Assembly (NCBI GenBank): GCA_026388185.1
Contig: JAPLKG010000011.1
Coordinates: 310,001 to 374,000, forward strand
Direction: 5' to 3'
DNA length: 64,000 nucleotides
Source: Candidatus Eisenbacteria bacterium
Lineage (GTDB): Bacteria > Eisenbacteria > RBG-16-71-46 > JAFGJU01
Below are positions 9,715 to 17,737 of the stretch, in pieces (position 1 is the stretch's first letter; the number at the start of each line of letters is the position of its first letter). The position numbers and the translations under genes are program-made. Below the pieces are notes generated by a model. It was not told where the DNA came from, ran no database searches, and was given only the letters and a program-made list of their open reading frames with translations.

Positions 9715-10434
9715 ATGGTCGACGAACGAATCCCACTCAGTAAGACTCTGATCGATCTCCGAGTCAAGGAACTGGAGCTCGAAGAAAAGGCCAGAGTCAT
9801 CTCTGAATTGAAGTCAAAGAGGGATGAAGCCTCGATAAGAGAGCTGATCAAGAAGCTCGCGGACGATAGCTGGCACTTGCGAGAGTTGGCCGTGCGCGCA
9901 CTGAGTGAGTTGGGAGGGGAAGTCGAGCAATACCTGATAGCGGTGGTGCCGGGCGCACTTTGGTACACGCGGGCTTGCGCCGCGGAGGTGCTGGGAAATA
10001 TCAAGAGCAGGGCGGGCATCAATTGCCTGATCGATCTTCTAGACGACTGTAACGCCACCGTGGGTGAAAACGCGGCAAAGGCGCTTGTGAGGATGTGCAT
10101 AGGTGGAGACACCGTCTGGGTTGCGCGCGCGGGATTCTTGAGGGGTGAGGCGACGACGAAGAGACTCCAGGTCGTTCTTGAGAAGTCCGACAGGGAGCTG
10201 GCGCAGGGCTTTCTGTCCCTGGCGAGGGACGTAGATCTTATGAAGGCTCCGCCTGAGCAGGTGGAGAAGATCGCAGAGGAAATGCTGAGATCCTCCGAAG
10301 CCCAAGACCTGGTGTGGGAAGAGTTGACGGGGCCCAGAGGAAAGAAGCCCGGCCATACGAGCACAGAGGAAGGGAACGAGAATCAGGGAATGAAAGAGGG
10401 CGGTGGTGAGGCTGGAGAACACGGAAGCCTGTAA
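9715..10434 (+). CDS. HEAT-repeat protein
   Basis: A 239-residue protein with alternating helices typical of HEAT repeats: residues about 40-120 contain two or three repeats, including DDSWHLRELAVRALSELG and WYTRACAAEVLGNIKSRAG, and NATVGENAAKALVRM. These build scaffolds for protein binding. The C-terminal 35 residues are charged and low in complexity. ATG 9715 follows GAGGAAAGGG. Its end overlaps the dprA start by 32 bases. I cannot assign a partner; the place between obg and dprA is suggestive of nothing specific. Confidence 0.8.
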   Translation: MVDERIPLSKTLIDLRVKELELEEKARVISELKSKRDEASIRELIKKLADDSWHLRELAVRALSELGGEVEQYLIAVVPGALWYTRACAAEVLGNIKSRAGINCLIDLLDDCNATVGENAAKALVRMCIGGDTVWVARAGFLRGEATTKRLQVVLEKSDRELAQGFLSLARDVDLMKAPPEQVEKIAEEMLRSSEAQDLVWEELTGPRGKKPGHTSTEEGNENQGMKEGGGEAGEHGSL

Positions 10435-11512
10435 GGCCAGGATAATGCTGGCTCTCCTGAAAGGAATCCCCAGGGCCCGACTGATCGAGATCCTTGAAAC
10501 GGCGGGGTCACCCGAGAGACTCTTCTCGCCGGAACTGGAGAGAGTCTCGAAGAACCTGAGCCCCGATGAAATGTCCGCCTTGGTGCAAGGTCGGCCCGAC
10601 GACCTCGATGAGCAACTCAGACTCGCAGGCCCGGCCGGAAGCGAGATTGTGTCCTGGACTGACGAGGACTACCCAAGCCTTCTGAAACACATTCAGTACG
10701 CACCTCCCGTTGTTTTCTTCAAGGGATATATCACAATTGCGTCACAACCGGCCGTCGCCATTGTCGGTTCGAGAGCCTGCTCGCCCTCGGGAAGATATGT
10801 TGCCGAAAGGCTGGCTCGAGACATCGCCGCTAGAGGATTCGTTGTCGTCAGTGGCCTGGCCAGAGGAATAGACTCTGCGGCCCACAGAGGGGCGCTCGCT
10901 GCCGGCGGCCTCACGATCGCCGTCCTGGGATGCGGTGTTGACATTTGTTATCCTCCAGAGAACAGGAAGCTCCTCAAGGAGATTCTGGTAAGGGGCGCAG
11001 TTGTCTCGGAATTTCTGTTGGGCACGCCACCCCTCAAACAGAACTTTCCCCTTCGGAACCGTCTCATAAGTGGAATGAGTCAGGCCGTCGTGGTCGTCGA
11101 AGCGGGAGAGGGCAGTGGTGCCTTGGTGACGGCCGGCTATGCCCTTGAACAAGGAAGGGAAGTCTTTGTGGTGCCAGGAGATACGACCCTCACTTCAACC
11201 GTCGGTTCAAATAGATTGCTGAAGGAGGGAGCGAGGCCGATTACAGACGCGGAGGACGTGTTTGATGAGCTTCTGCCCAGGTTAGGCGACGGGCCGCAGG
11301 CCATCCCTCAGGCTCAGCCATTCCTGGAGGTACTCTCGGGCGAGGAGGAGGCAGTCCTGGAATGTCTCTCTCTTGTTCCGGCTCACGTCGACGAGGTTTG
11401 TGACCGGCTCGGACGCGGGTCGTCAGTCATTCTTTCGTTGCTGCTATCGCTGGAACTGAAGGGATTCGTGAGACAGGAGACGGGAAATCGCTTTGTGAGG
11501 AGTAACGTCTGA
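10403..11512 (+). CDS. dprA: DNA-processing protein DprA
   Basis: DprA binds incoming single-stranded DNA during natural transformation and loads RecA. The central Rossmann-like domain shows the family landmarks VAIVGSRACSPSGRYVAERL, VSGLARGIDSAAHRGAL and VLGCGVDICYPPENRKL, then the PLKQNFPLRNRLISG motif. An N-terminal SAM-like region and a C-terminal winged-helix (DML1-type) domain complete the 369 residues. GTG 10403 is the start. With the type IV pilus genes upstream it suggests that the organism may be transformable, although no comEA/comEC is seen here. Confidence 0.94.
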   Translation: MVRLENTEACKARIMLALLKGIPRARLIEILETAGSPERLFSPELERVSKNLSPDEMSALVQGRPDDLDEQLRLAGPAGSEIVSWTDEDYPSLLKHIQYAPPVVFFKGYITIASQPAVAIVGSRACSPSGRYVAERLARDIAARGFVVVSGLARGIDSAAHRGALAAGGLTIAVLGCGVDICYPPENRKLLKEILVRGAVVSEFLLGTPPLKQNFPLRNRLISGMSQAVVVVEAGEGSGALVTAGYALEQGREVFVVPGDTTLTSTVGSNRLLKEGARPITDAEDVFDELLPRLGDGPQAIPQAQPFLEVLSGEEEAVLECLSLVPAHVDEVCDRLGRGSSVILSLLLSLELKGFVRQETGNRFVRSNV

Positions 11513-12633
11513 TGAAGTCCCTCGTCCACCTGGAGAAATGCCAAGACTATTCGGAAGAGAAGCTGAGGAGGTCGGTCAGAAGAGGGCTTGAGGCGGTGGG
11601 TGGACTGGGTGAGCTGGTACGGCCGGGGTGGCGGGTCTTGGTGAAACCCAACCTGCTTTCCGCACGAGAACCTGAGAGAGCTGTCACCACGCATCCTTCC
11701 CTGGTCGGCGTTGTGATCGAGGAAGTGAAGCGTTGTGGGGCGGTCCCAGTAGTGGGTGACAGCCCTGGAGGAGCCCTGAGAGGTGTGAGTAGGGTGTGGA
11801 GAAACACGGGGATGGAGGAAGTGTGCGGGAAGAACGGAGTGACTCTTGTCGGGTTCGAGGCGTCGGGCAGCTACGCCAGGAGCACAAACGGAAACACATA
11901 CAGCATCTCAAAACCCGTGCTTGACGCGGATTTCGTCATAAACCTGCCGAAGCTCAAGACCCACACGCTCGAGGTGTACACAGGCGCCGTAAAGAACATG
12001 TTTGGCTCGGTGCCTGGCTTTGCGAAGGGAGAGCTGCACAAGCGATATCCCAAGCCGTACGAGTTCGCCGAGGCTCTCGTGGACATTTTTTCTCTGACGA
12101 CACCCGGCCTGAGCATCATGGATGGAATACTCTCCATGGAAGGACACGGTCCGTCGTCGGGGACTCCTCGATGGCTCGGCGTCTTGGCCGTCAGCCGGGA
12201 CGCGGTTGCCATGGACACGGTGGTCTGCGAGCTGATCGGGGCCGACCCGGCTGAGATTCCCACGAACAAGGTCGCAGCGACGAGGAAAATAGGGGCTTCG
12301 AGTCTCCGTGACGTTGAACTGAGCGGCGTGAGTCTGGACGAGGTTTCAGTCAAGGATTTCAAGATTCCGTCCAACTTTCTTCACAGGCTCGTGCCGAGAG
12401 GGCTGCTCTGTCTGTTGAGACGGTACGTCTGGATACATCCGGTGGAGAACCGGGCGAAGTGCCAACTGTGCAATCTCTGTGTCGAGAGCTGTCCCGTGGA
12501 AGCCATACGGAACAGCGGGAGCTCGCTCAGATTCGACTACGCGCGCTGCGTCACGTGCCTGTGTTGCCACGAGATCTGCCCGCACGAGGCGATTGAGTTT
12601 GAAATGAGTTGGATTGCAAAGAGGATTTCGTGA
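11512..12633 (+). CDS. DUF362 protein with C-terminal 2[4Fe-4S] ferredoxin domain
   Basis: The N-terminal 290 residues are a DUF362 domain (VLVKPNLLSAREPE, THPSLVGVVIEEVK, NLPKLKTHTLEVYTGAVKNMFG), and the C-terminus holds two ferredoxin motifs, CQLCNLCVESCPVEAI and CVTCLCCHEICPHEAI, that would bind two [4Fe-4S] clusters. DUF362-ferredoxin proteins are widespread in anaerobes and their substrate is unknown. The start overlaps the dprA stop by one base and the stop overlaps the next gene by one, so it is translated within a tightly coupled operon. Confidence 0.9.
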   Translation: MKSLVHLEKCQDYSEEKLRRSVRRGLEAVGGLGELVRPGWRVLVKPNLLSAREPERAVTTHPSLVGVVIEEVKRCGAVPVVGDSPGGALRGVSRVWRNTGMEEVCGKNGVTLVGFEASGSYARSTNGNTYSISKPVLDADFVINLPKLKTHTLEVYTGAVKNMFGSVPGFAKGELHKRYPKPYEFAEALVDIFSLTTPGLSIMDGILSMEGHGPSSGTPRWLGVLAVSRDAVAMDTVVCELIGADPAEIPTNKVAATRKIGASSLRDVELSGVSLDEVSVKDFKIPSNFLHRLVPRGLLCLLRRYVWIHPVENRAKCQLCNLCVESCPVEAIRNSGSSLRFDYARCVTCLCCHEICPHEAIEFEMSWIAKRIS

Positions 12634-13523
12634 TGAAGCGCCGACTATCACATCCTTTGGAGTATCTCCTGACAATCGTCCTGGTGCGCTTGTTCCAGAT
12701 TCTTCCTCACGAGACTGCCTTGCGCTTGGGAGGTTCTCTGGGTCGCTTTACGTTCGAAGTCGTGAGACTCAGAAGGAGAGTCGTCCTCGAGAACCTGAGA
12801 CGTGCGTTTCCCGAAAAGAGCGAAGCGGAAATCCTTGCGATTGCGAGAGGGACTTACAGAAACCTTGCCATGTCGCTCGTGGAATACGCTCGCCTGCCCG
12901 TGACGTCGGACGAAGAGATGAGAGGGAGAGTCACCGTCGAGGGTCTCGAGAGCTTTAGGGAGGCGCTCGCGGGTTCGAAAGGGGCGGTGCTCGTGACGGG
13001 TCATTTCGGAAGCTGGGAGCTCATGGGCGCAGCCTTGAGGGCTCTCGGTTATCCCGTCAATTTTCTCGTCGGGGAGCAGAAGAACAAGGCCGTGGACAAC
13101 CTCATGAATCAGCTCCGGCGCTCGAAGGGAATAGGGATCATCAAGATGGGAGTCTCGATGAGAAGAGTGCTCGAGGCTCTCAAGAAGAACGAATTCGTCG
13201 CCATGCTCTCCGATCAGGACGCGGGTTCGCGGGGGGTGTTCGTGGATTTCCTGGGGAGGCCTGCGTCAACGCCCTTCGGTCCCGCGAGCTTCGCTCTGAG
13301 GACCGGCGCATGCCTGGTTTCGGGATTCATTCTGAGAGAAGACCTGTCCCACCACCGCGTTGTCCTCGAGACGCCGATATTGCCTGCGATAACCGGGGAC
13401 AAGGAAAAGGACCTCGCACATTTCACTCAAGCATACACAAGTCTGCTTGAGAAATACGTGAGGGAGAGGCCGGACCACTGGTTGTGGCTTCACAGGAGAT
13501 GGAAGACGAGGCCGCTCCGCTAA
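12633..13523 (+). CDS. Lipid A biosynthesis-type acyltransferase (LpxL/HtrB family)
   Basis: Members of this family transfer a secondary acyl chain onto Kdo2-lipid IVA or, in some phyla, other glycolipids, at the inner face of the cytoplasmic membrane. The HxxxxE catalytic motif is present as GHFGSWE near residue 120, followed by the conserved FLVGEQKNK and LSDQDAG segments, and the protein has one N-terminal membrane-anchoring helix. Length, 296 residues, fits. ATG 12633 overlaps the upstream stop (TGATG). Its presence supports a lipopolysaccharide-bearing outer membrane. Confidence 0.88.
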   Translation: MKRRLSHPLEYLLTIVLVRLFQILPHETALRLGGSLGRFTFEVVRLRRRVVLENLRRAFPEKSEAEILAIARGTYRNLAMSLVEYARLPVTSDEEMRGRVTVEGLESFREALAGSKGAVLVTGHFGSWELMGAALRALGYPVNFLVGEQKNKAVDNLMNQLRRSKGIGIIKMGVSMRRVLEALKKNEFVAMLSDQDAGSRGVFVDFLGRPASTPFGPASFALRTGACLVSGFILREDLSHHRVVLETPILPAITGDKEKDLAHFTQAYTSLLEKYVRERPDHWLWLHRRWKTRPLR

Positions 13524-13554
13524 GAAACGGTTCGGGCGCCTCTGGCGGTTTTCG

Positions 13555-13845
13555 TCAGAATCCGATGTCTCTCGGCTTGTCGTTCTGAGAAAACGCCTTG
13601 ATGGCCCCGTTCTGCGCTTCGTACTTCGCGACGTTCTCTTTGAGGGCGTCCAGCAATCCCTTGACGTGCTGAGGGGTCATCACAATTCTGGCGAACACCT
13701 TGCTTTTCGGAACTCCAGGCAGCACTCTCGCGAAGTCCAGTACGAACTCCGCGGGAGAGTGCGTGATGACGACCATGTTCGAATAGATCCCTTCTCCTTC
13801 TTTCTCTCCGAGCTCGATGCTGATCGGGGTTTGTTTTTTTTCCAT
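13555..13845 (-). CDS. DUF3467 family protein
   Basis: A 96-residue protein that matches the small DUF3467 family by pattern: YSNMVVITHSPAEFVLDFA near residues 21-39, then a central ARIVMTPQHVKGLLDALKENV helix block. Members are common in Bacteroidetes-Fibrobacteres-like and deltaproteobacterial genomes; function is unknown. It faces the preceding acyltransferase (convergent, 31-base gap) and is divergent from the histidine kinase gene, so it is its own transcription unit. Confidence 0.85.
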   Translation of the reverse strand: MEKKQTPISIELGEKEGEGIYSNMVVITHSPAEFVLDFARVLPGVPKSKVFARIVMTPQHVKGLLDALKENVAKYEAQNGAIKAFSQNDKPRDIGF

Positions 13846-13896
13846 TTGCAGTACCGTCCTTGCAAAATGTGTCTCAAGCCGCCCCTGTTCAGTGAG

Positions 13897-13925
13897 ACGC
13901 TAACCGAGAGCGCGACAAATGTCAA
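13897..13925 (-). promoter_or_regulatory. Probable promoter of the DUF3467 gene
   Basis: Read on the minus strand, a perfect -35 TTGACA (13925-13920) is followed after 17 bases by TAGCGT (13902-13897), about 50 bases ahead of the DUF3467 start. Confidence 0.45.
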
Positions 13926-13949
13926 GCGAGGTAACGGGCTCAATTTCTG

Positions 13950-13977
13950 TTGACAAGGGTGATTGGATTGCTATATT
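13950..13977 (+). promoter_or_regulatory. Sigma-70 promoter of the histidine kinase gene
   Basis: TTGACA (13950-13955) and TATATT (13972-13977) with a 16-base spacer lie about 70 bases ahead of the proposed kinase start. Together with the opposite promoter it fills the divergent intergenic region. Confidence 0.65.
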
Positions 13978-14047
13978 GGCCTTACAGACGATCCTTCATG
14001 TTGTGGCATGAACGTTGCTTCCTACCCTCGTCAGATTGGAGCACCCG

Positions 14048-16045
14048 GTGAGCGAAGGCAAGGCCGCTGGCAGTGACCGTGTGGAGATTTCATCAGTGGA
14101 ACACCTGAATCTCGAGGCAAGGGTCCGCGAGGTATCAATACTCTTCAAGATATGCAACGTGATGCACGGGACGATGGAGCTCGACAAGATTCTGAAGATC
14201 ATTCTCGCCTCCGTGACGTCCGGGAACGCGCTTGGGTTCAACAGGGCGATGATTCTGCTGGTCGATGAAGAGAAGGGCGTGCTCAGTGGACGCATGGGGA
14301 CCGGCCCCTCCAATGAGGAGGAGGCAGCGCGCATCTGGAACGAGCTTGACGCGAGCAACGTGTCCTTCGAGACCGTCGTGCGAATGTCTACCGAGGACGG
14401 GGAAGGATCCGACGATTCGCTCACTCGCACTGCGACGTCGCTCGTCTTTCCGCTCAAGCCGGGCGTAGACGTTACCGTCGACAGCGTCCTTGAGAAGAGG
14501 CCGTTGCACATAAAGGACCTGGACTCCTACGGCGGTGCGATCAGCCAGAAGCTGCGGGACAGTTTTGTCAGGAGCGAATTCGTCGTGGTTCCCATCATGA
14601 CCAAGGGAAGGGCGATGGGGGCACTCCTTGCCGACAACGTGTTCAGTCGAAGGCCAATCACTGAAGAAGAAGTAGATCTTCTGTTGAGTCTCGCTGATCA
14701 GGCGGGTCGCGCGGTGGAGAACGCTGCCGTGTACGAGAGCATGAAGCTGCGGCTCTCCGAGGTCGCGACGCTCCAGGAGATTGGGAAAGGCATCCTCTCG
14801 ACGACCAACCTGGCAGAGGTTCTAGAGCTCATAGCCAGAATATCGGCGCAAGTTATCGGAGCCAGGGGAAGCGTTCTTTGGCTCTACGAAGAGGCGGAGG
14901 ATAAGGTGACGCCGGGAGCGCGCTTCGGGACCGGTGAGAGCATAGTTGAGAAAGGCGTCACGGAGTTGGGCGAGAAGCTCGCAAGATGGGCCATTGCAGA
15001 GAAGGCTCCGGTGCTTGTGCCGGACTGCTGCTCTGACCCGAGATCGGCCGAGATCGAGAAAGGTCTTGCCTCATCGGTCATGGCAGTGCCTCTGGTGGCT
15101 CTGGGCAACATCGTGGGCGCGATAACTGTCTACGACAAGGTGGCTCGCTCGGACTTCGACTCCAACATGTTTGACCGCGACGACGAGAACTTCTTGGCAA
15201 TTCTCGCCGATCAGGCGGCCATAGCCGTGCAGAACGCCAGGCTCTTTGAAGCCGTGAAGGAGACAGAGAAGAGACTCAGGGAAACTCAGGCACTTCTCCT
15301 GCGCACGGAGAAACTGGCGGCGCTCGGCGAGATGAGCGCGAAGGTGGCCCACGAGATTCGTAATCCCCTCACTTCGATCGGCGGCTTTGCGAGAAGAGTG
15401 AGCAAGGGCCTGCGGGCAGGCGATCCGAATCGTGATTACCTTGACATCATCATAAAGGAGACCGAGAGACTTGAGAGAATCCTCAGCGAACAGCTTCAGT
15501 TTGCCCAACTCTCGAGGCCCCGGTTGCAGATGGAAGACATAAACGCCGTAGTCGAGGAATCACTTCAGTTGGTGAGCGAGGAGGCGCTTGGGAGGAGGGC
15601 AAAGATTCTGAAGAAACTGTCGATGGATCTGCCCAAGCTCCTTCTTGACTACGACAAGATCAAACAGGTGCTGATCAATATCCTGCAGAATGCTCTCAAG
15701 TTTCTTCCCGTGGGCGGCAAGATAAGAGTGGAAACGAAAAAGGCCGGCGACAGTGTCCACGTGATAATGGCGAACGAAGGCGAGAGGATTCCGGGCGAAC
15801 TGATGGATCGCCTTTTTGTGCCTTTTTTCACTTCGGGCAAAGACGGAACTGGTCTCGGGTTGGCGGTGGCCTATCAAATTGTCAGGGAACACGGCGGCGA
15901 GATCAGGGTAAAAAGCGATAAGGAGTGGGGCACTGTTTTCTGTGTTTGTTTGCCGGTGAGCACGAACCAGGATAGAAGAAGGACGCCAAAGGATAGGCGA
16001 GTTCGTGGCGCCGACAGACGTAAGTCATTCCAAGAGGAGTTCTAG
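14048..16045 (+). CDS. Sensor histidine kinase with two GAF domains
   Basis: A soluble two-component kinase with no membrane helix. Residues about 30-220 and 240-400 are two GAF domains (GIAVQNARLFEAVK-type ends are visible at NAAVYESMKL and AIAVQNARLF), a short coiled coil leads to the HisKA dimerisation helix with H-box KVAHEIRNPLTSIGGF, and the HATPase domain carries the N-box NILQNALKFL and the G-box GTGLGLAVAYQIVREHGGEI. The C-terminal tail is very basic. GTG 14048 is preceded by TTGGAG; TTG 14015 is in frame and possible. The response regulator gene follows 29 bases later, so the two probably form a cognate pair sensing a cytoplasmic small molecule or redox state. Confidence 0.9.
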   Translation: MSEGKAAGSDRVEISSVEHLNLEARVREVSILFKICNVMHGTMELDKILKIILASVTSGNALGFNRAMILLVDEEKGVLSGRMGTGPSNEEEAARIWNELDASNVSFETVVRMSTEDGEGSDDSLTRTATSLVFPLKPGVDVTVDSVLEKRPLHIKDLDSYGGAISQKLRDSFVRSEFVVVPIMTKGRAMGALLADNVFSRRPITEEEVDLLLSLADQAGRAVENAAVYESMKLRLSEVATLQEIGKGILSTTNLAEVLELIARISAQVIGARGSVLWLYEEAEDKVTPGARFGTGESIVEKGVTELGEKLARWAIAEKAPVLVPDCCSDPRSAEIEKGLASSVMAVPLVALGNIVGAITVYDKVARSDFDSNMFDRDDENFLAILADQAAIAVQNARLFEAVKETEKRLRETQALLLRTEKLAALGEMSAKVAHEIRNPLTSIGGFARRVSKGLRAGDPNRDYLDIIIKETERLERILSEQLQFAQLSRPRLQMEDINAVVEESLQLVSEEALGRRAKILKKLSMDLPKLLLDYDKIKQVLINILQNALKFLPVGGKIRVETKKAGDSVHVIMANEGERIPGELMDRLFVPFFTSGKDGTGLGLAVAYQIVREHGGEIRVKSDKEWGTVFCVCLPVSTNQDRRRTPKDRRVRGADRRKSFQEEF

Positions 16046-16074
16046 ACCTGAGTTTTTCGGGGGGGTGAGCGCAA

Positions 16075-16443
16075 TTGAAAGCACTTCTGATTGTAGACGA
16101 TGATGGGAACTGTCGGAAGCTCTACGAGAGCGAGTTTTCCGACGAAGGGTACGTTGTGGCCGGGGCATCGAGCGGTCCCGAAGCCCTGAAGATGCTCGAG
16201 GAGTCGGAGTTCGACCTCGTCATCCTCGACGTGAAAATGCCCGGCATGAATGGGTTGGAAACCCTATGTGAGATCATGAAGACGAAGAGGAATCTCCCTG
16301 TCGTGATTAACTCTGCCTACGACACCTTCAAGAGCAACTTCACGACATGGAACGCCGACGCCTACGTGGTGAAATCCTCCAATCTCGATGAGCTCAAGCG
16401 CACCGTAAGGTCCATCCTTGAACAAAAGCTCTGCGCCCGTTGA
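16075..16443 (+). CDS. Single-domain response regulator (CheY-like receiver)
   Basis: The 122-residue product is a receiver domain alone. The acidic pocket is D9 and D10 (VDDD), the phospho-accepting aspartate is in LVILDVKMPGMNGLE near residue 52, the switch hydroxyl is the Ser of VINSAY and the conserved lysine is in YVVKSSN. There is no output domain, so it probably acts by protein contact or in a phosphorelay. Translation starts at TTG 16075 behind a run of G (GGGGGGGTGAG). Confidence 0.92.
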   Translation: MKALLIVDDDGNCRKLYESEFSDEGYVVAGASSGPEALKMLEESEFDLVILDVKMPGMNGLETLCEIMKTKRNLPVVINSAYDTFKSNFTTWNADAYVVKSSNLDELKRTVRSILEQKLCAR

Positions 16444-16519
16444 TGCACTGAAGGCACTGACTCGTTGACGCCAAGAGGGCAGTCTGCCACTCTGCGGCCA
16501 TCTTTACACCCTCTTTTGG

Positions 16520-16549
16520 TTGACTCCACCCCCGTTTTTGTGGTATCTA
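16520..16549 (+). promoter_or_regulatory. Probable promoter of the tRNA pair
   Basis: TTGACT (16520-16525) followed after 18 bases by TATCTA (16544-16549) precedes tRNA-Phe by 13 bases, the right place for a tRNA promoter. The -10 is imperfect. Confidence 0.45.
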
Positions 16550-16562
16550 TTTCACATGAGGT

Positions 16563-16638
16563 GCGACCCTAGCTCAGTTGGTAGAGCACCAGACTGAAAA
16601 TCTGGGTGTCCGCAGTTCAATTCTGCGGGGTCGCACCA
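16563..16638 (+). tRNA. tRNA-Phe (GAA)
   Basis: Acceptor GCGACCC pairs with GGGTCGC, the T arm is CGCAG/TTCAATT/CTGCG, and the anticodon stem CCAGA/TCTGG closes the loop CTGAAAA, giving anticodon GAA. The 3' CCA is encoded. Confidence 0.97.
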
Positions 16639-16682
16639 GTTCTGTTTGCGAATAAGGCCTGTATCTTATTGCATACTATGGG

Positions 16683-16758
16683 GCTGGTGTAGCTCAGCAG
16701 GTAGAGCAACGCACTCGTAATGCGTAGGTCAGCGGTTCAATTCCGCTCACCAGCTCCA
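16683..16758 (+). tRNA. tRNA-Thr (CGT)
   Basis: Acceptor GCTGGTG pairs with CACCAGC; anticodon stem ACGCA/TGCGT closes loop CTCGTAA, anticodon CGT reading ACG. CCA is encoded. It lies 44 bases after tRNA-Phe and is probably cotranscribed with it. Confidence 0.96.
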
Positions 16759-16792
16759 GAGCGAGAATTCGCGGCCTCCGTAGTCCTCGCGC

Positions 16793-17698
16793 TCAGGTTC
16801 TGCACGTTTCCTTATACGTCTCCAGCTCGGGAATGGGTGCATTCGTCCTCAGGCTCTCGAACGTATACAAAGCCAGCGAGATCCAGACTGCCACGAATCC
16901 TGCCAGGCGCGCACTCGTGAGAGCCTCGCCAAAGACAATTACGCCTATCAAGAACTGAAACGTGGGAGAAATATACTGCAAGAGCCCCACATTCGTGAGG
17001 CTGATTCTCCTCGCGGCGGAGCCAAACAAGAGCAAGGGCACCGCCGTCACTATTCCGGTGAGGGCAAGGAGCAGGGTCTTAATTGCGCTCACGTGTCCGA
17101 ACGCAGCCGTGCCGGCGTGCTGACAATACAACAGATAGGCCAGTGCCGGAACAAACAGAAGTGTCATCTCGAGAGACAATCCCTCGAGAGAGCTCAGGGC
17201 CCCGATCTTGCGAAGCAGGGCATACAGGCCGAAGGAAAACGCGAGGGTGAGCGCTATCCACGGGAAGGAGCCGTAGCCGAAAGTCAAGAAGAGCACGGCG
17301 GCGGCCGCTATCCCGATTGCGAACCATTGCAGGAAACGCGGCCTTTCCCCGAGAAATATCACTCCCAGCAGCACGTTCACGAGCGGGTTTATGAAGTACC
17401 CGAGGCTTGCCTCAACCACGTAATTGCTGTTCACGGCCCAGATGAAGATGCCCCAGTTGAGACTCAGAAGGCATGCCGTCAAGAAGAAGTACAGGATCGT
17501 GACAGACTTTCTTGATTTGTGTAGCCATGATTTCAGGCGATTCTTGCGCACCAGGATTATTCCGAGGAAGAGAAACGACCACACTACGCGGTGGCACAGA
17601 ATCTCGGTCGCAGGAATGGGACTGAGAAACCTCCAGTAGAGGGGAAAGAGTCCCCACAAAGTGTATGCAGCGATTCCGTAGAGAATTCCTCTCTTCAT
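16793..17698 (-). CDS. rarD: RarD-type EamA/DMT family transporter
   Basis: A ten-helix drug/metabolite transporter of the EamA superfamily, RarD subgroup. The N-terminus shows the subgroup pattern GILYGIAAYTLWGLFPLYWRFL and CHRVVWSFLFL; the second EamA repeat has NVGLLQYISPTFQFLIGVIVFGE. RarD proteins are thought to export or import amino-acid-like or hydrophobic compounds; the substrate is not established. ATG 17698 is used; a TTG at 17713 is in frame. It lies 39 bases after the ammonia-lyase gene on the same strand, so it may move that enzyme's substrate or product. Confidence 0.9.
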   Translation of the reverse strand: MKRGILYGIAAYTLWGLFPLYWRFLSPIPATEILCHRVVWSFLFLGIILVRKNRLKSWLHKSRKSVTILYFFLTACLLSLNWGIFIWAVNSNYVVEASLGYFINPLVNVLLGVIFLGERPRFLQWFAIGIAAAAVLFLTFGYGSFPWIALTLAFSFGLYALLRKIGALSSLEGLSLEMTLLFVPALAYLLYCQHAGTAAFGHVSAIKTLLLALTGIVTAVPLLLFGSAARRISLTNVGLLQYISPTFQFLIGVIVFGEALTSARLAGFVAVWISLALYTFESLRTNAPIPELETYKETCRT

Positions 17699-17737
17699 AA
17701 AGATAGAGCGCAAGCCCCGCGTGTTTGAGGAAGCAGA